A stretch of DNA of 64,000 nt from an uncultured Lachnospiraceae bacterium (GCA_945833775.1 CAMAGI010000001.1:1-64000); one strand, 5' to 3'; positions 48,773 to 60,187 are shown, counted from the stretch's first letter. Notes: generated from the letters alone by a model not told the origin. Made by a program: numbers and translations.

Positions 48773-48822
48773 TTTTTATGTCTCGTGCGGAAGCGGTATT
48801 TTTATGTCTCGTGCGGAAGCGG
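48773..48822. repeat. Tandem direct repeat, 24 bp identical, 26-bp period, at 3' end of trmD-GNAT
   Basis: TTTTTATGTCTCGTGCGGAAGCGG at 48773-48796 and 48799-48822. Confidence 0.95.
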
Positions 48823-50217
48823 ACTTTGACCGCTCCACTTGTCTCCCGCGCTCATCCACCAGATAAATCCCTCTGACAGATAAAGTCCGTGCTTCTTTTG
48901 CATGCTCATGGATGCGGCATTCCCGATCTCAATCTGTCCGTAGGGAAGAAACCCCTGTATTCTATGGCGATTCACCATGTATGCCTCCAGAGTCTCGCCT
49001 ATACCCTGTCTGCGATATGCGGGATCCACATAAAGCATGCCGAGGCTTCCCTCTTCATGTTCCCCCACAAAGGCAACTATTTTCCCCTCCAGAAAGCCTC
49101 CGAAAAGCATTCCCGCTGCGATACGTCCCCGGATATAAGCAGAATTTCCGTGTTGGTAATGCCGGCACACATATTCTTCCTGTTCCGATGTAAGAGGGCG
49201 TATCTCCAGATCCTTATTCTGGATTCCAAGGGGCACATTTTGCGTATAGCAGGCGTTTACGCACTTCATATCCACATGCATTCCATACTGCTCCTGCAAA
49301 ACCGCAATCATGAACTCCTGAGAGATCACAAACGATTCAATCGGGTGAGGAACCATTTGCAAGAGCTCTCTTCCTTTTTCCTGTGTGGAGACGGTAATCA
49401 TTCCCAGCCGGCATCTTGCATTGTACAGCAAAATGTCTTCCCCACAGGCATACAGAATGTCCGTACCTCCCCGGCGCAGACATTCAATCATATGGATATT
49501 ATCACGCTTATGTTTCATCAGATGTTGGATCACACTCTGGCGAAACGCATACTTTTCGTAGAGATCCGGGCGCCGCTCTTTGGTACGAAGTACGGACGTT
49601 TCTGTACGCCACTTTGCTATTTTTTCATGATTACCGGTCAGAAGGACTGCCGGAACGCTTTTGTCATGCCACACTTCCGGTCTGGTATACTGCGGATACT
49701 CCAAAAGATCCCCCTGAAAGCTTTCCGTATCCGCGCTGGTCTCGTTGCCCAAAACCCCGGGTACCAATCTGCTCACGGCATCCACAATGACCATCGCTGC
49801 CAGTTCCCCACCTGTAAGGACATAATCGCCGATGGACACATAATCCGTCACCGTCTCCTCCAGCACACGTTCATCAATTCCTTCATAGTGACCGCATAAA
49901 ATCGTCAACTCATTTTCTGTTGCAAAATCCGCGGCCATAGCCTGTGTAAAGGGACGTCCCTGGGGCGTCACATAAATTGTTCGATGGGCTCCCACCGACT
50001 TCCATGCATCGTATACCGGCTGCGCCTGCATGAGCATACCGGCGCCTCCGCCGTAAGTGTAATCGTCCACTTTTCCGTGTTTCTCGTTGGAAAACTCCCG
50101 AATATTAACGGTGTGAATCTCAATCTGTTTGCGATCGGTTGCCCGCCCGATGATACTGTTCGAAAGTCCCTGTTGTATCATCTCGGGAAAAAGTGTCAAT
50201 ATATGAAATTTCAACAT
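48802..50217 (-). CDS. trmD: tRNA (guanine-N1)-methyltransferase TrmD fused to C-terminal GNAT acetyltransferase domain
   Basis: TrmD: MLKFHILTLFPEM, YGGGAGMLMQ, CGHYEGIDERV, SIGDYVLTGGELA; then GNAT: GSLGMLYVDPAYRRQGIGETLEAYM in the same uninterrupted ORF. Confidence 0.93.
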   Translation of the reverse strand: MLKFHILTLFPEMIQQGLSNSIIGRATDRKQIEIHTVNIREFSNEKHGKVDDYTYGGGAGMLMQAQPVYDAWKSVGAHRTIYVTPQGRPFTQAMAADFATENELTILCGHYEGIDERVLEETVTDYVSIGDYVLTGGELAAMVIVDAVSRLVPGVLGNETSADTESFQGDLLEYPQYTRPEVWHDKSVPAVLLTGNHEKIAKWRTETSVLRTKERRPDLYEKYAFRQSVIQHLMKHKRDNIHMIECLRRGGTDILYACGEDILLYNARCRLGMITVSTQEKGRELLQMVPHPIESFVISQEFMIAVLQEQYGMHVDMKCVNACYTQNVPLGIQNKDLEIRPLTSEQEEYVCRHYQHGNSAYIRGRIAAGMLFGGFLEGKIVAFVGEHEEGSLGMLYVDPAYRRQGIGETLEAYMVNRHRIQGFLPYGQIEIGNAASMSMQKKHGLYLSEGFIWWMSAGDKWSGQSPLPHET

Positions 50218-50227
50218 AATTCCCCCG

Positions 50228-50737
50228 TCAGTCAAGAAGCCCGTCCAGAATATGGATTTTAATAAATCCGGTTTCCACATCCACAGCCAGCACGCATTCC
50301 TTAATAGCCGGCAGCAGCAATTCTCTGCCGTCATTCATCGCAATCACATAGACATCATTGGCTCCCGTTGTCATGACATCCTTCAGAATTCCAATCTCGT
50401 CCCCGGTCTCATTTAGCACCTTCAGATCGATCAGATCCGCCACATAATACTCATCTTTTCGCAACGGTACCGCATTTTTTCGTGTCACATAGAGACTCTT
50501 TTGCCGGTATTTCTCAATGTCATTGATGTTGTCATACTCTGCAAACTTCAGGATAACAAACTGTTTGAAAAACTTGACACTCTCAATCTTCAGCGTCAGC
50601 TTCTCTCTCCCCGTGTCCAAAATGACTTCTTTCAAGCGTTTGAATCGTTTCGGATCATCCGTTGTGGGGAATACTTTTACCTCCCCCCGGATTCCGTGTG
50701 TGGATGTGATCACTCCAACCTGAAAAAGATCTTCCAT
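50228..50737 (-). CDS. rimM: Ribosome maturation factor RimM
   Basis: MEDLFQVGVITSTHGIRGEVKVFPTTDDPKRF; C-terminal PRC barrel. Confidence 0.96.
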   Translation of the reverse strand: MEDLFQVGVITSTHGIRGEVKVFPTTDDPKRFKRLKEVILDTGREKLTLKIESVKFFKQFVILKFAEYDNINDIEKYRQKSLYVTRKNAVPLRKDEYYVADLIDLKVLNETGDEIGILKDVMTTGANDVYVIAMNDGRELLLPAIKECVLAVDVETGFIKIHILDGLLD

Positions 50738-50788
50738 ACAATCCTCCGTAGTCTCACGACTTCCGTCAAAAAAGCCAAAAGTCAAAGT

Positions 50789-50819
50789 ACGGCGAAACAT
50801 GTCAAGCATGCTCCGCCGT
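50789..50819 (-). other. Hairpin in khpA-rimM spacer
   Basis: Minus: ACGGCGgAgCATG cttga CATGtTtCGCCGT. Confidence 0.65.
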
Positions 50820-50841
50820 CTTTTCATTCCTATCCGAAAAA

Positions 50842-51069
50842 CTAGACGATCTCAACGTCAACTCTGGTATTGTCTTTCGATGATGCCGCCTTAACAACAG
50901 TCCGGATTGCCTTTGCAATTCTGCCCTGTTTGCCGATTACTTTCCCCATATCGGAGGGAGCTACATGAAGTTCGATGACGATCGATTTGCCTTCCGTCTT
51001 CTCTGTAACAACAACTTCATCGGGATTATCGACAAGTGCTTTTGCCAGTACTTCTACTACTTCCTTCAT
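50842..51069 (-). CDS. khpA: KH-domain RNA-binding protein KhpA
   Basis: MKEVVEVLAKALVDNPDEVVV...SDMGKVIGKQGRIAKAIRTVVKAA. Confidence 0.95.
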   Translation of the reverse strand: MKEVVEVLAKALVDNPDEVVVTEKTEGKSIVIELHVAPSDMGKVIGKQGRIAKAIRTVVKAASSKDNTRVDVEIV

Positions 51070-51096
51070 AATCCACCTCCTGAGGCTTGTTGTAAT

Positions 51097-51342
51097 TTAT
51101 TTCTCAATGCCGGCTGCCTTGAAAAGCTTTCCAACTACCTCGGTAGGCTGTGCACCGTTTGCAAGCCACTTCTTTGCAAGCTCCTCGTTGATGTTGAAGG
51201 TGCTGGGATCGGTGCTGGGATCGTAGGTACCGATCTCCTCAATGAATCTTCCGTCTCTGGGGGAACGGGAATCAGCCACGATAATTCTATAAAAAGGTGC
51301 CTTCTTCTGTCCCATTCTTCTCAATCTGATCTTTACTGCCAT
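51097..51342 (-). CDS. rpsP: 30S ribosomal protein S16
   Basis: [42 protein letters not shown]. Confidence 0.98.
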   Translation of the reverse strand: MAVKIRLRRMGQKKAPFYRIIVADSRSPRDGRFIEEIGTYDPSTDPSTFNINEELAKKWLANGAQPTEVVGKLFKAAGIEK

Positions 51343-51478
51343 TTCTTTTTCCTCCATAAAATAAAGTATCTTGTTCGCCATTTCGGCTTGTATATTTGCG
51401 AGATCTTTGTTTCTTGTAAAAACGGACCTCTGCGATAAGGGCTTATGCCCGTATCTTCCACTTTTCGAAAGATGTGAT

Positions 51479-52849
51479 TTAGAAGGGGAAACCGCCCTTC
51501 ATACCGGGAAATCCGCCAAACATCCCGCCACCTCTTCGTCTTGTGCCTCCGCCAAACTGTTTCATCAGTTTCTGGCTCTGTTCAAACTGTTTGATAAAGC
51601 GATTTACCACCGCGATATCCACGCCCGCGCCCTTCGCAATACGATGCTTGCGCTGGGGATTCAACAGCTTGGGATTGCGCCTTTCCTGTGGTGTCATGGA
51701 GAGCACAATCGCCTCCATATGTTTCAGCTGCTTTTCATCGATCATGGATTCCAGGTCGGAAGCCTTTGCTCCCATCCCGGGAAGCATTCCCAGGATACCG
51801 GACAGTCCGCCCATATTGCGCATCTGCTTCATGCTCTCCAGATAATCTTCGAAATCGAATTTACCCTTCTGCATGCGCTTGGCCATATCCTTGCCCTTTT
51901 GCTCATCGATATCGATGTTCTCCTGGGCTTTCTCGATCAGCGTAAGCACATCGCCCATTCCGAGAATTCGGTTGGCCATACGATCCGGATAAAACTGTTC
52001 CATATCGGAAAGCTTCTCGCCCATTCCGACGTAGAGGATGGGCTTCCCCGTCACCGCTTTTATGGAAAGAGCGGCACCGCCTCTGGTATCGCCATCCATC
52101 TTGGATAAAATCACGCCGTCGATGCCTACTTTTTCATCGAATTCCTTCGCAACATTGACCGCGTCCTGACCGGTCATGGCATCCACCACCAGCAGGGTCT
52201 GGTGAATCGGAAGATTTTCTTTCAGTTCCTGCAGTTCAGCCATCATATCTTCATCGATATGAAGCCGTCCGGCAGTATCCAGAATCACCACATTGTGGCC
52301 GTTTTTCTCCGCAAATTGCAAAGCCTGCGTCGCAATCTCCAGGGGCTTGTGCTGCGTGCCCATCTCAAAGACATCCACTTCCTGCTTCTGCCCGTTGATC
52401 TTTAACTGCTCCACAGCTGCGGGACGATACACATCACACGCGACAAGCAGGGATTTCTTGCCTTTTTGCTTTAACTTGCCGGCAAGCTTGGCGGTTGCCG
52501 TGGTCTTACCTGCACCCTGAAGGCCCGCCATCATAAGGACAGTGATGGCTTTGCCCGGTTGAAACGAGATCTCTGTGGTCTCGCTTCCCATGAGAGCAAT
52601 CATCTCTTCATTGACGATCTTGATGACCATCTGACCGGGATTGAGACCGTTCATGACATCCTGTCCGATGGCGCGCTCCTCCACCGCCTTGACAAACTGC
52701 TTTACAACCCGGAAGTTTACATCGGCCTCCAGAAGAGCCATTTTGACTTCCTTTAAAGCCGCTTTGACATCCTCCTCGGTCAGCCTTCCCTTGCTGCGCA
52801 GGTTCTTAAAAACATTCTGTAATTTATCGGTTAAACTTTCAAATGCCAA
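51479..52849 (-). CDS. ffh: Signal recognition particle protein Ffh
   Basis: [29 protein letters not shown]-terminal M domain with Met-rich [12 protein letters not shown]. Confidence 0.98.
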   Translation of the reverse strand: MAFESLTDKLQNVFKNLRSKGRLTEEDVKAALKEVKMALLEADVNFRVVKQFVKAVEERAIGQDVMNGLNPGQMVIKIVNEEMIALMGSETTEISFQPGKAITVLMMAGLQGAGKTTATAKLAGKLKQKGKKSLLVACDVYRPAAVEQLKINGQKQEVDVFEMGTQHKPLEIATQALQFAEKNGHNVVILDTAGRLHIDEDMMAELQELKENLPIHQTLLVVDAMTGQDAVNVAKEFDEKVGIDGVILSKMDGDTRGGAALSIKAVTGKPILYVGMGEKLSDMEQFYPDRMANRILGMGDVLTLIEKAQENIDIDEQKGKDMAKRMQKGKFDFEDYLESMKQMRNMGGLSGILGMLPGMGAKASDLESMIDEKQLKHMEAIVLSMTPQERRNPKLLNPQRKHRIAKGAGVDIAVVNRFIKQFEQSQKLMKQFGGGTRRRGGGMFGGFPGMKGGFPF

Positions 52850-52883
52850 TGTCTGCTCCTATAGATGCACCGAGTCTGCGGAT

Positions 52884-53225
52884 TTACAGCTCCGAAAGCA
52901 GTCTCTGTGCCAACCCGTTGATCTCCTGCATCACTTCCGAATCGACCGGCCCCTCTTGTCGGGACAACTGCAGGATTCGTCGAATATCCCCCTGCATACC
53001 GGTAAATCTCTCCACCATATGGAGTTTCCTCTCATATTCCTGCAGGGCTGCGTCACAACGCTTCACCAAATCATGCACACCCTGTCTGCTGATGCCATAT
53101 TGCTCGGCAATCTCACTCAATGACAGATCATTGAAGACAGCATCCTCGTAGATCTTCCTCTGATGTGCCGTCAAGAGTTCTCCGTAAAAGTCATAGAGCA
53201 ACGCCTGTTCATATATCTTATCCAT
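52884..53225 (-). CDS. ylxM: YlxM/p13-like DNA-binding protein
   Basis: LLYDFYGELLTAHQRKIYEDAVFNDLSLSEIAEQYGISRQGVHDLVKRCD. Confidence 0.95.
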   Translation of the reverse strand: MDKIYEQALLYDFYGELLTAHQRKIYEDAVFNDLSLSEIAEQYGISRQGVHDLVKRCDAALQEYERKLHMVERFTGMQGDIRRILQLSRQEGPVDSEVMQEINGLAQRLLSEL

Positions 53226-53284
53226 GACCGAGTTCTGCCCCCGATATTTCTAAAAAGCGCAGACCTTCCCGACTGCCTTGGTTA

Positions 53285-53313
53285 TCATACAATACATTAC
53301 CGATGCTGTCAAG
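53285..53313 (-). promoter_or_regulatory. Sigma-A promoter for ylxM-ffh cluster
   Basis: Minus: TTGACA - 17 nt - TATGAT. Confidence 0.7.
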
Positions 53314-53336
53314 TATTTTTTCTTGACACCGGAAAG

Positions 53337-54242
53337 TTAGAGTTTCTCACTGAATATATTCTTATAACCCTCACCATAAATCTCGGTCGCACTTGTCACT
53401 ATCATAAACGCAACAGGATCCTCCTCCTTGACAATCTCCTGCGCCTTCGGTGACAGCTGCTTACGCATAACGCACATGATAACAGCCTTCTCTTTGCCGC
53501 TGTACGCCCCTTCTCCCTTCACATATGTGACACCAATGTCAAGTTCTTCAAGAAGACGCGACGCGATTTCTTTGGAGCGATCACTGATAATGTAGATCAG
53601 CTTTGCACCGTCCGTTCCATACAAAACGATATCCAAAACAAATGAGATGAGGCACACCGAAAGTCCGGCATACAGTGCTTTGTTCACATCCCTGAAAACA
53701 AATGCGGAGGCCGTAACAATGACAGCATCCGTCATCAGAAAGAGGGAGCCCGTCTTTAAGTGCGGAAAATGAATTCTCAAAACTTTGACAATAATGTCGG
53801 TTCCTCCGGTGGTGGCACCCGCCTTAAAAACCAGTCCCATACCGACTGCGGAGAGGACACTTCCCACAAGAGCAGCCAGAAAGGGATCTTCTGTAACCGC
53901 TCCGATTCCGGAAAGCAGATTGGTAAAGACCGAAATCATAGCGGTTGCGTACATTGTGGAAACAATAAACCGAAAGCCGAATTTCCGGATTCCGAGTATA
54001 ATGATAGGGATATTAATCAAAAGGATCCAGGTACCTGTCTCCATGGCGGTAACCCGATTTAAAATAATGGCAATACCGGTCACTCCGCCCGGTGCCAGCG
54101 CATTCGGATCCAGAAAGAGACTTACCCCGACGGCATACAGCACCGATGCAACAGTGATCATAAAATAATCTTTCACATGCTGTCTGAGCGTTTTCTTCTC
54201 CTCATATTTGATTTCATTTTCCTGTATGGCTTTATTTGACAT
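53337..54242 (-). CDS. YitT family membrane protein (DUF2179 C-term)
   Basis: Multi-TM; LDPNALAPGGVTGIAIIL; AGATTGGTDIIVKVL; C-terminal GVTYVKGEGAYSGKEKAVIMCVM. Confidence 0.95.
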   Translation of the reverse strand: MSNKAIQENEIKYEEKKTLRQHVKDYFMITVASVLYAVGVSLFLDPNALAPGGVTGIAIILNRVTAMETGTWILLINIPIIILGIRKFGFRFIVSTMYATAMISVFTNLLSGIGAVTEDPFLAALVGSVLSAVGMGLVFKAGATTGGTDIIVKVLRIHFPHLKTGSLFLMTDAVIVTASAFVFRDVNKALYAGLSVCLISFVLDIVLYGTDGAKLIYIISDRSKEIASRLLEELDIGVTYVKGEGAYSGKEKAVIMCVMRKQLSPKAQEIVKEEDPVAFMIVTSATEIYGEGYKNIFSEKL

Positions 54243-54313
54243 AGATGGATGACCCTCGCTTTCTACGAACGATCAGAACGGATATCAACGTTTCCCTATT
54301 TTTTCCCGATTAG

Positions 54314-54343
54314 AAAATCCGCATACTTCCATATGCGGATTTT
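54314..54343 (-). terminator. Intrinsic terminator downstream of ilvA
   Basis: Minus: AAAATCCGCATA TGGAAG TATGCGGATTTT. Confidence 0.85.
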
Positions 54344-54363
54344 ATCGGTGTTTATCACTTCTT

Positions 54364-55587
54364 TTATATACTTGCCGCCACCAGCTTCGGGCAATATCCC
54401 TCCCGCTCAAGAGCCTCTATGATCTGATGCTTGTGCTCTGTTCCGAATGCCTCCAGCGTAATGCGAAGTTCAACCGCTGCATTTCGGTTGATGGACACAA
54501 ACTGATTGTGCTCCAACTTGATCACATTGCCGTTTTCATTGGCAATGATTCCCGACACGCGGCACAATTCTCCGGGCTTATCCGGCAAGAGAACCGAAAC
54601 GGTAAAGATTCTGTCGCGGAAAATCAGGCCCTGTTGAACCACGCTTGACATGGTAATGACATCCATATTACCACCGCTTAATATTGAGACAATCTTTTTA
54701 TCCTTCACATTCAAATGTTTCAGTGCCGCAACCGTAAGCAGGCCGGAATTCTCCACAACCATCTTGTGATTCTCTACCATGTCCAGGAATGCAACGACCA
54801 GCTCCTCGTCACCGACTGTAATGATGTCGTCCAGATTCTTTTGGATATAAGGAAACAGCTTTGCTCCCGGAGTCTTCACAGCCGTACCGTCCGCAATTGT
54901 ATTCACCTTTGCAAGCGTTGTGACCTTTCCGCATTTAACGGATTCCTGCATACAGTTTGCTCCGGCGGGCTCCACTCCGATCACCTTGATCTTGGGATTC
55001 AATAGTTTTGCAAGGGTAGAGACACCTGTGGCAAGTCCACCGCCTCCGATCGGCACAAGGATATAGTCCACGAGAGGCAATTCCTTTACGATCTCCATGG
55101 CAATCGTTCCCTGTCCGGTGGCTACCGTAAGATCATCAAAGGGATGAATAAAGGTATAGCCGTGTTCCTCTGCAAGCTCATAAGCCCTGGCACAGGCTTC
55201 ATCATAGACATCTCCGTAAAGAACCACATCCGCCCCATAGCTCTTGGTCCGGTTGACCTTCATGAGCGGTGTTGTCGTGGGCATAACGATGGTCGCTTTA
55301 CTTCCATAGCACTTTGCAGCATACGCAACACCCTGGGCATGATTGCCTGCAGACGCGGTAATAATTCCCTTGGCTCTGTCCTCATCGCTTAAGGTACTCA
55401 TTTTATAGTATGCCCCGCGGAGCTTATAGGCACCCGTAAACTGCATATTTTCGGGCTTCAAATAAACCTTACACCCTGTCTGGGCACTGAAATAGTCACT
55501 GTAAACCAGCTTGGTCTCAAGGGTAACACGCTTCACAATCTCACTGGCTTCCTCAAATTTTTCCAGTGTAAGCATTTGTTCTTCCAT
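54364..55587 (-). CDS. ilvA: Threonine ammonia-lyase with C-terminal ACT-like domain
   Basis: KPENMQFTGAYKLRGAYYKM PLP-Lys motif; GGGGLATGVSTLAK; ACT-like C-terminus. Confidence 0.95.
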   Translation of the reverse strand: MEEQMLTLEKFEEASEIVKRVTLETKLVYSDYFSAQTGCKVYLKPENMQFTGAYKLRGAYYKMSTLSDEDRAKGIITASAGNHAQGVAYAAKCYGSKATIVMPTTTPLMKVNRTKSYGADVVLYGDVYDEACARAYELAEEHGYTFIHPFDDLTVATGQGTIAMEIVKELPLVDYILVPIGGGGLATGVSTLAKLLNPKIKVIGVEPAGANCMQESVKCGKVTTLAKVNTIADGTAVKTPGAKLFPYIQKNLDDIITVGDEELVVAFLDMVENHKMVVENSGLLTVAALKHLNVKDKKIVSILSGGNMDVITMSSVVQQGLIFRDRIFTVSVLLPDKPGELCRVSGIIANENGNVIKLEHNQFVSINRNAAVELRITLEAFGTEHKHQIIEALEREGYCPKLVAASI

Positions 55588-55600
55588 CCTTCATCCTCCC

Positions 55601-56572
55601 TTACTGCTGCTCGTCGTCCGACTGTGCTTCTCCCTCATTTTCCGGAAGCACATCAAACAATGCATTTACAAAGCTGTCCGAATCAAACTTCTGCAAATCG
55701 TCGATTGTCTCTCCAACACCGATATATTTGACGGGAACCTTCAGTTCCGATTGAATCGCAACCGCAATCCCACCCTTTGCCGTACCGTCCATCTTGGTGA
55801 GCACGATGCCCGTAAGCGATGCCACATCCCCGAACTCACGTGCCTGAACCAGTGCATTTTGACCCGTTGTCCCGTCCAGGACGATGAGGTTTTCCCGATG
55901 CACATCCGGATACTCCCGGTCGATGATGCGATTCATCTTGCGTAGTTCTTCCATGAGATTCTTTTTGTTGTGCAGTCTTCCGGCGGTATCAATCAGGAGC
56001 ACGTCAACCCCCCTGGCCTTTGCCGCATTGACAGCATCGAATACCACGCTTGCCGGATCTGCTCCTTCTTTGCCGCCGATCATCGGGACATCCGCCCTGC
56101 GGGCCCACTCGGCAAGCTGGTCGCCGGCAGCTGCGCGGAAGGTATCCGCAGCCGCTATCAACACCTTTCGTCCGTCTGCCTTCAGCTTCCCGGCAAGTTT
56201 TCCCACTGATGTGGTCTTGCCGACGCCGTTTACACCGATTACCATAATGACACTGGGCTGTGTCTCAAAATCATAGGCCGTCTCATCCACACGCATCTGC
56301 TCTTTGATGCTGTCGATCAACAGCCTCTTACATGCCATCGGTTCTTTGATATGCTGCTCCCGCACCTGTTCGCGAAGACGCCCGAGTATGGCTTCCGTGG
56401 CGTTGACGCCGATATCACCCATGATCAGGATTTCTTCCAATTCCTCATAAAAGTCTTCGTCTATGGATGAAAATCCGCTGAAAACGGAATCAATTCCACG
56501 CACAATATTGTCACGGGTCTTGGATAGCCCCGCTTTCAATCTGGCAAAAAAGCCCTTTTTCTCCTCCGACAT
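55601..56572 (-). CDS. ftsY: Signal recognition particle receptor FtsY
   Basis: [59 protein letters not shown]. Confidence 0.98.
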   Translation of the reverse strand: MSEEKKGFFARLKAGLSKTRDNIVRGIDSVFSGFSSIDEDFYEELEEILIMGDIGVNATEAILGRLREQVREQHIKEPMACKRLLIDSIKEQMRVDETAYDFETQPSVIMVIGVNGVGKTTSVGKLAGKLKADGRKVLIAAADTFRAAAGDQLAEWARRADVPMIGGKEGADPASVVFDAVNAAKARGVDVLLIDTAGRLHNKKNLMEELRKMNRIIDREYPDVHRENLIVLDGTTGQNALVQAREFGDVASLTGIVLTKMDGTAKGGIAVAIQSELKVPVKYIGVGETIDDLQKFDSDSFVNALFDVLPENEGEAQSDDEQQ

Positions 56573-56626
56573 CTGTCACCAATCCTTTCCGCGCTGCCGT
56601 TATCCTGCAACAATAAGAGTACAATG

Positions 56627-59600
56627 CTAGTCCGTAAGATCCTTATCGATCAGGTTGACACTCACCAGTGTGGACACACCCTTTTCCTGCATCGTGATAC
56701 CATACAAACGATCCACCTGCTCCATGGTGCCCCTTCTGTGGGTGATCACAATAAACTGCGTATTCCTGGTCAGTTTATGTAAATACTTCGCAAAACGACC
56801 AACATTGGAATCATCCAAAGCGGCTTCAATCTCATCCAACAGACAGAAAGGAGACGGCTTCAGATTCTGGATTGCAAATAACAGGCTGATTGCGGAAAGT
56901 GCTTTCTCTCCGCCGGAAAGCTGCATCATATTCTGCAGTTTCTTTCCCGGGGGTTGTGCAATGATGCGAATTCCCGCCTCCAGAATATCCTCGTCCTCCA
57001 TCAGTTCCAGTGTACCCTTACCGCCGCCAAACAGTTCTTTAAATACCTTGTCAAACTCTCTGCTGATCTCGGCAAATTTCTCGGTAAACTGCTTTCTCAT
57101 GGCAGTGTCCAATTCCTCTATGATGCCCTCCAGAACCTTTTGGGCCTCCACAAGATCATCGTGCTGGTTGCGCATCAGGGTATAACGCTCCATGAGATTT
57201 TTGTAATCCTCGATGGCATTGACATTGACGTCGCCAAGCTTCTTTATCTGATCCTTCAGGGAAGCGATTTCCCGCTGCATTGCATTCAGATCCGTCATTT
57301 CCTCATTACGGATGGAAGCGGCATCACTCAAAGTGATTTCGTACTCGTCCCACATGTAGTTGATCTTGCCCTCAATCGCCTCTTCCATACGTTCCTTCTG
57401 CGCGTTCAGACGATATACTTCCTTGTCCAGCGCAGAGATCCTGTCGGAGAGTTCCTCTCTGGTCTTGAAGAAATTCTTCTGCTTTGCAGTAAGTTCCTCC
57501 TTGCGGGCAATCTCCTCTTTCAGTTTCCCCTCGGATTCGTTCTGAACATCATAAGAAGCCGCAATCGTCTTCTCAATCTCTTCAATATTGGTCTGCCTGC
57601 GTTTCGCTTCCTCCTCATTTCTGGAAAGAGCTTCCAGAATCTCGTCCAGCTCAGCCGTTGCCCGCGCAATTTCACCATCGATACGGTCCACGTTGGTCTG
57701 GTGGAACCCCTGGGTCTGCCGCATCTTCTCGACCTTCAGATCCCACTCGTTCACCCGTGCCACAGCATCGGATTCCCGAATTCTTTCATTTTCCACTTCC
57801 TGTTGAAAAGCGACAATCTGCTCCTGCGTCGTCTTTTCCAACGCCTCACTGGCTTCCAGCTCCTGTGTTATGCCCTCTTTTCCGCTTTTAATCTCAAAGA
57901 TCTTACCCTCCAGATCCTGTTCTTCCAGCTTCAGAGCCTGAACGCCGGAGGCTTCCTCCTCCATACGTTCACGTGCCTGAGAGATATTCAGACGGGCGGT
58001 GTTTTGTTCAATGTTTTTGCGCTGAATGTCACCCTTTAAGGCCTCCAGATCCATACGCATCTTATTGCGCTTCTGCTTTGTCTGTTCAATCTCTTCGTTG
58101 AAGCCCTCGATATCGGACAGAAGCTTTTTTACTCGTTTCTCAAGTTCCTCGATTTCACGGCGACGGCCCAGCAGATTGCTGTTGTTGCGAAACGCCCCGC
58201 CGCTGATCGCGCCGCCGGGGACAAGCAATTCTCCTTCCAGGGTAACCATACGGATGCCGTAGTCAAATTTTCTGGCAATCTTTACCGCATTGTCAACATT
58301 GTCAACCACCACAATACGACCCAGCATCGCCCTTGCCACATCCCGGTAGCGCTCCTCGATATGCACCAGTTCATCCGCCATGCCGATGACGCCCTTCTCC
58401 TTCAGCGCTTCGGGATTCTTAAACTCCTGGGGATGGGTAATACTGGTAAGCGGCAGAAAAGTGGCACGCCCCAGACGGTTTTCTTTCAGGAATCGAATCA
58501 TCTTCTTGGCGGTCTCCTCGTCATCCGTGACAATATTCTGGATATTGCCTCCCAGAGCGGTCTCGATGGCAGTCTCATACTTGGGGTCCACTTTGATGAT
58601 GTCGGCGACAACACCGATAATTCCCTTGTGCTGTTCCTTCTGTTCCATGACCTTCTTGACGCTTCCGCCATACCCCTCATAGCGCTCCGTCAGATTGGTC
58701 AGGGCCTCCAATTTGGATTGCTCCTGATGATACGCTGCCTGTGTATCACGCAATTTGCTATCGGTTTTGGCCAGCTGCTCCCGTATTTTTCCCAATTCCG
58801 TTTCCAGGGAAGCTTCCTGCTCCGTCATCTGTCTGAGTTCCTCCGTGACGGACGCAAATGCTTCCTCCAGCTGGCGAATGGCCTCTTCTCTGGCTGCCTC
58901 ATCGGATTTTGCCCGCAAAAGTCGGGAATTCAACTCCGCCTTCCGGATGTTCACCTGTTCCATCATGGTGTCAAAACGCCCCATTCTGGACTTGATGGTG
59001 GCCCTCTGGTTCAGCTCGAGAATGATGGTATTCTTGCCGGCTTCGATTTTCCCGTTCAACTCCTCAATCCGGCTCTGAATCTGCTCCAGGCTCTCCCGCA
59101 TTCCGGATGCCGTGGCGATCAATTCCGCCACCTGCGCATCAATGGCAGATTTCTCTTCCAGAATGGCCTTCTTTTCCCCGTTATGCTGAGCGATCTCTTC
59201 CTCCAGAGCATTTTTACGGTTGGTCAGATGGATCTCACTTCCCTTTGCGGAATTGATCTGCTCCTTTAAGACATTGATCTCGCCCTCAAGCCGCCCCCGC
59301 ATCAGACCGGTATCGGTCAACGCGCTGCGGGCCGCTTCAATGGATCCGTCCAGCGACTCGATTTCCTCCTGAATCCGCTCGTATTCCTCTTTGATGGTCT
59401 TATATTTTTCGGTGGTCTCAGCCAGATCCCCGTTAGCTACGCCAAGCTTCTCCAGGGCAGCCTGGAGCTGTTCCCTCAAGCGCTGATTCTCCAACAGGAA
59501 GACATTCACATCCAGAAGCTTCAGTTCTTCCTTTTTCCGAAGATAGACCTTCGCTGTCTCGGACTGCTTCTCCAGGGGGCCCACCTGCTTTTCCAACTCG

Positions 59601-60187
59601 CTCAAGATATCTGCTACACGAACCAGATTCTGCTTTTCATTTTCGAGTTTTGTCTGTGCAGCCACCTTGCGGCGTTTGAATTTTACGATACCTGCCGCCT
59701 CGTCAAACAGTTCTCTTCTCTCCTCCGGTTTGCCGGACAGAATCTTATCGATCTGTCCCTGACCGATGATGGAGTAGCCCTCCTTACCGATACCGGTATC
59801 ATAAAAAAGCTCATTCACATCCTTCAGCCGTACAGGTGAGCCATTGATCAGATACTCACTTTCTCCGGAACGGTATATACGCCTTGCAACCGTAACTTCA
59901 TCGTAATCGATTGCAAGCTGATGATCGGAATTATCCAGCGTAATTGCCACATAAGCATAGCTTAAGGGCTTTCTCGTCTCTGTCCCCGAGAAAATGACAT
60001 CCTGCATGCTGGAACCGCGCAGCTGTTTGATTCTCTGCTCTCCCAGCACCCAACGTACCGCGTCCGCAACATTACTCTTTCCGCTTCCGTTCGGTCCTAC
60101 AATACCGGTGATGCCGTTGTGGAACTGAAAAACAATCTTATTTGCAAAGGACTTAAACCCGTGTACCTCAATACTTTTTAAATACAT
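56627..60187 (-). CDS. smc: Chromosome segregation protein SMC
   Basis: [41 protein letters not shown]; coiled coils; [18 protein letters not shown]...[12 protein letters not shown]. Confidence 0.98.
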   Translation of the reverse strand: MYLKSIEVHGFKSFANKIVFQFHNGITGIVGPNGSGKSNVADAVRWVLGEQRIKQLRGSSMQDVIFSGTETRKPLSYAYVAITLDNSDHQLAIDYDEVTVARRIYRSGESEYLINGSPVRLKDVNELFYDTGIGKEGYSIIGQGQIDKILSGKPEERRELFDEAAGIVKFKRRKVAAQTKLENEKQNLVRVADILSELEKQVGPLEKQSETAKVYLRKKEELKLLDVNVFLLENQRLREQLQAALEKLGVANGDLAETTEKYKTIKEEYERIQEEIESLDGSIEAARSALTDTGLMRGRLEGEINVLKEQINSAKGSEIHLTNRKNALEEEIAQHNGEKKAILEEKSAIDAQVAELIATASGMRESLEQIQSRIEELNGKIEAGKNTIILELNQRATIKSRMGRFDTMMEQVNIRKAELNSRLLRAKSDEAAREEAIRQLEEAFASVTEELRQMTEQEASLETELGKIREQLAKTDSKLRDTQAAYHQEQSKLEALTNLTERYEGYGGSVKKVMEQKEQHKGIIGVVADIIKVDPKYETAIETALGGNIQNIVTDDEETAKKMIRFLKENRLGRATFLPLTSITHPQEFKNPEALKEKGVIGMADELVHIEERYRDVARAMLGRIVVVDNVDNAVKIARKFDYGIRMVTLEGELLVPGGAISGGAFRNNSNLLGRRREIEELEKRVKKLLSDIEGFNEEIEQTKQKRNKMRMDLEALKGDIQRKNIEQNTARLNISQARERMEEEASGVQALKLEEQDLEGKIFEIKSGKEGITQELEASEALEKTTQEQIVAFQQEVENERIRESDAVARVNEWDLKVEKMRQTQGFHQTNVDRIDGEIARATAELDEILEALSRNEEEAKRRQTNIEEIEKTIAASYDVQNESEGKLKEEIARKEELTAKQKNFFKTREELSDRISALDKEVYRLNAQKERMEEAIEGKINYMWDEYEITLSDAASIRNEEMTDLNAMQREIASLKDQIKKLGDVNVNAIEDYKNLMERYTLMRNQHDDLVEAQKVLEGIIEELDTAMRKQFTEKFAEISREFDKVFKELFGGGKGTLELMEDEDILEAGIRIIAQPPGKKLQNMMQLSGGEKALSAISLLFAIQNLKPSPFCLLDEIEAALDDSNVGRFAKYLHKLTRNTQFIVITHRRGTMEQVDRLYGITMQEKGVSTLVSVNLIDKDLTD

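Noticed and set aside
48802-48825. C-terminal LPHET as a sortase motif
   Set aside because: Not LPXTG, no following hydrophobic segment or charged tail, and the protein is a cytoplasmic tRNA enzyme.
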